This document shows positions 61,901 to 64,000 of a stretch of 64,000 nucleotides of DNA, piece after piece (the first letter of the stretch is position 1; every line of letters begins with the position of its first letter). This DNA comes from Centroberyx gerrardi. Its lineage: Eukaryota > Chordata > Actinopteri > Beryciformes > Berycidae. A program made the position numbers and the translations under genes. The notes below the pieces were generated by a model, which ran no database searches, was not told where the DNA came from, and saw nothing but the letters and a program-made list of their open reading frames with translations. The stretch lies in NCBI RefSeq assembly GCF_048128805.1, contig NC_136005.1, forward strand, positions 11,098,975 through 11,162,974. The letters are read 5' to 3'.

Positions 61901-62790
61901 TGTAAGTTACAGAATAAAGTGGTTATGATTTACAGTTATTTCAAGACAGAGTATTTACTGCCTCACTAGACTGACCAACACACTCACAATCACACATGGA
62001 CTGGGGCAATAAAGCACCACTAAAAGAAAGATGAATCTTAATACAGTGTAGTCTGATACCTGTGATGTTGTTAGTTATCCTGCAGTCTCCAGACTCACAG
62101 CACTGGCCCAGGCTACAGTACCACTGGTGCAGCAGGCTGATGTAGTCCTGGGGAAAACCTGCCCAAAGGTCCCTGGTAGGAACTGCTCACATCAACAAGA
62201 CAAGTCAGTTTATATATTCCTGTTGTAACGGCTAGGTAACATGTCAAAACTATGAAAGCAATCAAATGAAAACAAATGGTTATAAGATTAACAAGCACAG
62301 TACAGCAATGTGCATAACTGACTAATTCTTGTGTTAAACATTAGTCTGTACCTTAATTATCATTGATGGATCAGTAAAAATATTAGTATATGCTTATTTG
62401 TGTACCAGTATTGTAAAGTATTATCAAAATAACTAAATTTATTACGCTTTTATTTGATGTATAGGTAGCCTACATGCATTACATAAAACCGTTGGACAAC
62501 TCCATCCAATGTGGATCTACTGGATGTCCGTTTTTCGCACTGATTTTTAACCTAATTGCTGATAATTAATAAATCCCCTTAAAGAGGATAGCTATAATTC
62601 ATTCCGTTCAGAATAATCTCTTACCTTGCTGGGTAGCATCATCCTGGTTTGGCTGACACTCCCCCTCCCATATATTACAATAAATATAATTAAAATAGTA
62701 CGTGGACGCGTTTGAAATGCTGTCGAACTGGAAGAAGTCAGCCTCGGCGGATAAAGCCCAGAGTAGAGGCGCAAACCAGAAGAGAAACAT
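55963..62790 (-). CDS. tor3a: tor3a, torsin-3A (complete, six exons)
   Basis: AAA+ ATPase of the torsin family in the lumen of the ER and nuclear envelope. Torsins act with LAP1/LULL1-type cofactors; the role of TOR3A itself is less defined. Exons: 62625-62790, 62060-62182, 60274-60539, 57701-57876, 57030-57154, 55963-56210; 1104 nt, 367 aa, in phase. Hydrophobic signal peptide at residues 1-14 ([14 protein letters not shown]). Torsin-type Walker A GWSGTGKN at 139-146 has Asn where other AAA+ proteins have Thr/Ser. Walker B TLFIFDE is at 202-208, sensor-1 Asn at 245, and sensor-2 GCK at 354-356. A Cys-rich N-terminal part (Cys 78, 83, 84, 89) and N-glycosylation sites at Asn27 and Asn94 fit a lumenal protein. 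[24 protein letters not shown] and the C-terminal [13 protein letters not shown] match TOR3A more closely than TOR1A. Confidence 0.94.
57949..59580 (-). mobile_element. 3'-truncated non-LTR retrotransposon (5' part with endonuclease)
   Basis: Minus-strand element in tor3a intron 3. The 5' side (about 59290-59580) looks like 5' UTR; then comes the endonuclease frame 58085-59287. After a frame disruption near 58085-58105, another frame (57949-58060, with [20 protein letters not shown] and [13 protein letters not shown]) continues the linker that normally leads to reverse transcriptase. Homology stops at a run of six A (57952-57957 on this strand), only 75 bp from exon 4. No reverse transcriptase is present. 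It resembles the endonuclease-reverse transcriptase LINEs annotated as craniofacial development protein 2-like, of the APE class; the clade is not certain. The 5' limit is approximate. Confidence 0.8.
58085..59287 (-). CDS. LINE-encoded APE-type endonuclease, open frame of 400 codons
   Basis: Endonuclease/exonuclease/phosphatase fold that nicks target DNA for retrotransposition. Motifs in order: [10 protein letters not shown] (Asn54), LIGLSETRW (Glu83), [11 protein letters not shown] (Tyr157), [10 protein letters not shown] (Asp192, Asn194), NQIDHMCIS (Asp261), and the C-terminal catalytic pair in ATDHHLL (Asp287, His288). All catalytic positions look intact. The usual SDH triplet appears as TDH. 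The frame ends DSLNNSR-stop, where related proteins continue, which indicates a small indel. Being inside an intron and lacking reverse transcriptase, it is probably not expressed as an active element. Confidence 0.85.
   Translation of the reverse strand: MITETFMENIQQGLEVEGVSPQTSMMLHNESRKEVAQLTPLLTTKHTTKIGAWNIRTMYQAGKASQIAAEMKQYNLSLIGLSETRWTQAGKTQLSSGETIIYSGHDQENAPHTEGVGIMLSREAARSLMEWEAVNACIITARFFTKTKKVSIIQCYAPTNEAEQQTKDNFYEILQQVINKQRKKDIIILTGDFNAKIGQDNTGKEQVMGKHGLGEMNNNGEQFTDFCAFHNLVIGGSVFPHKRVHKATWVSPDHKTENQIDHMCISKKFRRSLQDVRVKRGADAATDHHLLTGTLCLKLKKFSDTARKTSTRYNVSLLQDQNIKEQFQINLSNRFHPLDNLEEQEQTLDQRWQKMKRAWTEACEDICGRKTRQHKEWISGETLQKIQTRKQAKDSLNNSR
59735..59816 (+). mobile_element. L2/CR1-type LINE 3' tail with TCTAA satellite
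   Basis: CTTTGCTGCTGCAACGACCC then AATTTCCCCTCAGGGATCAT and TAAAGTTTCATC, followed by TCTAATCTAATCTA. This is the standard 3' end of fish L2/CR1-like elements with a pentamer tail. Confidence 0.65.
60969..61650. mobile_element. Second copy of the AGGGTT...GATAT MITE, interrupted
   Basis: The left end resembles 18229-18511 after a short deletion (AGGGTTTTTGAAGGCTGATG). The right end ATATATCGGTCTCACCCT matches its inverted terminus. It is more than twice the length of the first copy because another foldback (61056-61302) lies inside it. In tor3a intron 2. Confidence 0.6.
61056..61302. mobile_element. Foldback MITE nested in another MITE
   Basis: AAGAGCAATGTAAGACAAAT with CCAAG at the left pairs, imperfectly, with the reverse of 61272-61302. 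CTTCTCCTAGAAAAAAG pairs with CTTTTTTCTAGGAGAAG. CCTTCCTCAGGGTGC (61144-61158) pairs exactly with 61171-61185. Nearly the whole 247 bp folds on itself. Confidence 0.68.
61760..61922 (+). mobile_element. Diverged LINE 3' UTR fragment
   Basis: GTCCTGCACTGTCCTCCTGC, TTTGCACCACTGCCACCTTG and CCAAATTCCTGTAAG, then AATAAAGT, in the order typical of fish L2-like LINE 3' ends. Weakly preserved. Confidence 0.4.
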
Positions 62791-62928
62791 TGGTGAAGCA
62801 GCTAGTTTGAGCCCGTCAGATGAAGACTGAACACCGCGTCCCGTCTCAACCCCATTTAAAACCTGGCTGGCTGTTTGCCTACAGTTGCTATCCCTGGGTT
62901 GGTCACCAGGAAGCGACTGACCGCTCCC

Positions 62929-62944
62929 TTACGTCACTTCCTGG
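62929..62944 (+). promoter_or_regulatory. CRE-like and ETS-like sites, tor3a promoter
   Basis: TTACGTCA overlapping ACTTCCTGG, 140-155 bp upstream of the tor3a ATG. Adjacent CRE and ETS motifs are common in TATA-less housekeeping promoters. Binding is inferred from motif only. Confidence 0.45.
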
Positions 62945-63067
62945 TTTTTAGTAATTACTGGAACACGCAATTTGCATCAAATAAGGCAAATTAGATCAAA
63001 CAGACACCTCAACGATCTTAAACATGACCAAAAAAAAATCCTCTCCCAGATTTTCTGCTGGTACACC

Positions 63068-63096
63068 GTACGTCACTACACCATGTAGTGACGTAC
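63068..63096. repeat. Perfect 13-bp palindrome arms with 3-bp loop, CRE half-site in each arm
   Basis: GTACGTCACTACA at 63068-63080 is the exact reverse complement of 63084-63096, with loop CCA. Each arm contains TACGTCA. It lies about 280 bp upstream of the tor3a ATG. Confidence 0.8.
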
Positions 63097-63419
63097 CAGT
63101 GTATTGACCGAACAACTTCCTTGGGAACTGGTAAAGCAAAGCATTATGGGAAGGGCTAAAATCCTCTGTACCTGGTTATTTGTTTAATCTGGTCTCGTAA
63201 TACACGTTTACACTACAGCAGTAGTGTGTACACACGTGCCACGGAGGGCAAGAGTGTGTTGAATTTCTTCCAAAAACTGTAGTTTACCTACTTGGGTCCA
63301 GTTGGCTAGAGCAAAAACCTGTACACTTAATATTACATGATTTGAAACCACTGATGTACTTTGAACCAACCCATTTGTAAACAAGTCCACTTTATCAAAA
63401 AGGCAGCTTAAAAAACAAT

Positions 63420-64000
63420 GAACACCACAAGAATCTGCTTCAGTATTTTTATTGGCACAATATTTCAAGTTACACTTCAAAAACAGGTTCTTGACAGTCC
63501 TGCCACAGCTCCCGGGCCACCATCACGCAAGGACAGGATCTTTGAGGGGGGAAAGAGAAGATTAGAAACTGAGTATAGAAAACACTGCATTGATTACACT
63601 ATTGGTTCAACTTTTCATTTCAAGAGCCCCTAGATCAATATAGTTCTGCAGAGCCCCATTTGATAGAGGGATTTGTCCATCTGAGATGATGTCTCTGCTG
63701 TAGGTGGGGGGGGGAGTCAAACCTCTCATAGGTCTTGCACACCCTCACTGTACTTTTCATGAATGAAATTATAGGGAAACTGAACTACTCCCCTTTGTCT
63801 GGGACCCCCAGCACCCTTAAAGGACTGCTGGGGGTGCTTGGTTTGGGAACTCCTGGTCTACACAACCTCAGAATTAATGGAACGGTAAGGAGTATAATCA
63901 AGAGATCTCATTTGGCAGAATCATTTCTTCACAGGTTGTTCGAAAAAGGACAAAATACATGTTTTCAATCCAGACACCAGGCACAATTCTCACTTTTAAT
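63420..64000 (-). other. Possible 3' end of a further minus-strand gene at the right edge
   Basis: A minus-strand AATAAA at 63448-63453 could end a transcript entering from beyond 64000. No coding exon was recognised in 63454-64000, so this would be 3' UTR only. Weak evidence. Confidence 0.25.

Overview
The window reads as a ray-finned (teleost) fish chromosome segment. The coding exons are vertebrate and split by introns with GT/AG borders. The introns are full of CA, GA and TA microsatellites, tRNA-derived SINEs, short inverted-repeat transposons and LINE tails typical of fish. There are no bacterial, plasmid or phage features. I reconstructed four genes exon by exon; every donor and acceptor keeps reading-frame phase. 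All four are on the minus strand in tandem, in transcription order tor3a, calr, eps15, ttc39a (right to left).

Layout: 1-19.3 kb holds the first four coding exons of ttc39a, whose remainder lies beyond the left edge; its 11.2-kb third intron is packed with mobile-element debris. 20.2-48.2 kb is a complete 25-exon eps15 (1106 aa) with a long 3' UTR. 48.6-54.2 kb is a complete nine-exon calreticulin gene (428 aa, ending KDEL). 54.9-62.8 kb is a complete six-exon torsin-3A gene (367 aa); intron 3 carries a 3'-truncated non-LTR retrotransposon with an open endonuclease frame. From about 63.4 kb to the right edge there may be the 3' end of another minus-strand gene.

Functionally, eps15 is an endocytic adaptor of clathrin-coated pits, calreticulin an ER lectin chaperone and calcium buffer, torsin-3A an ER-lumen AAA+ ATPase, and ttc39a a TPR protein. 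Nothing suggests they form one pathway. The grouping looks like inherited vertebrate synteny: ttc39a, eps15 and a calreticulin (Calr4 in mouse) are also neighbours in mammals. I found no convincing new biological system. The most unusual points are structural: nested foldback elements, a 3'-truncated LINE just upstream of a splice site, perfect hairpins, and one unassigned open frame antisense to ttc39a.
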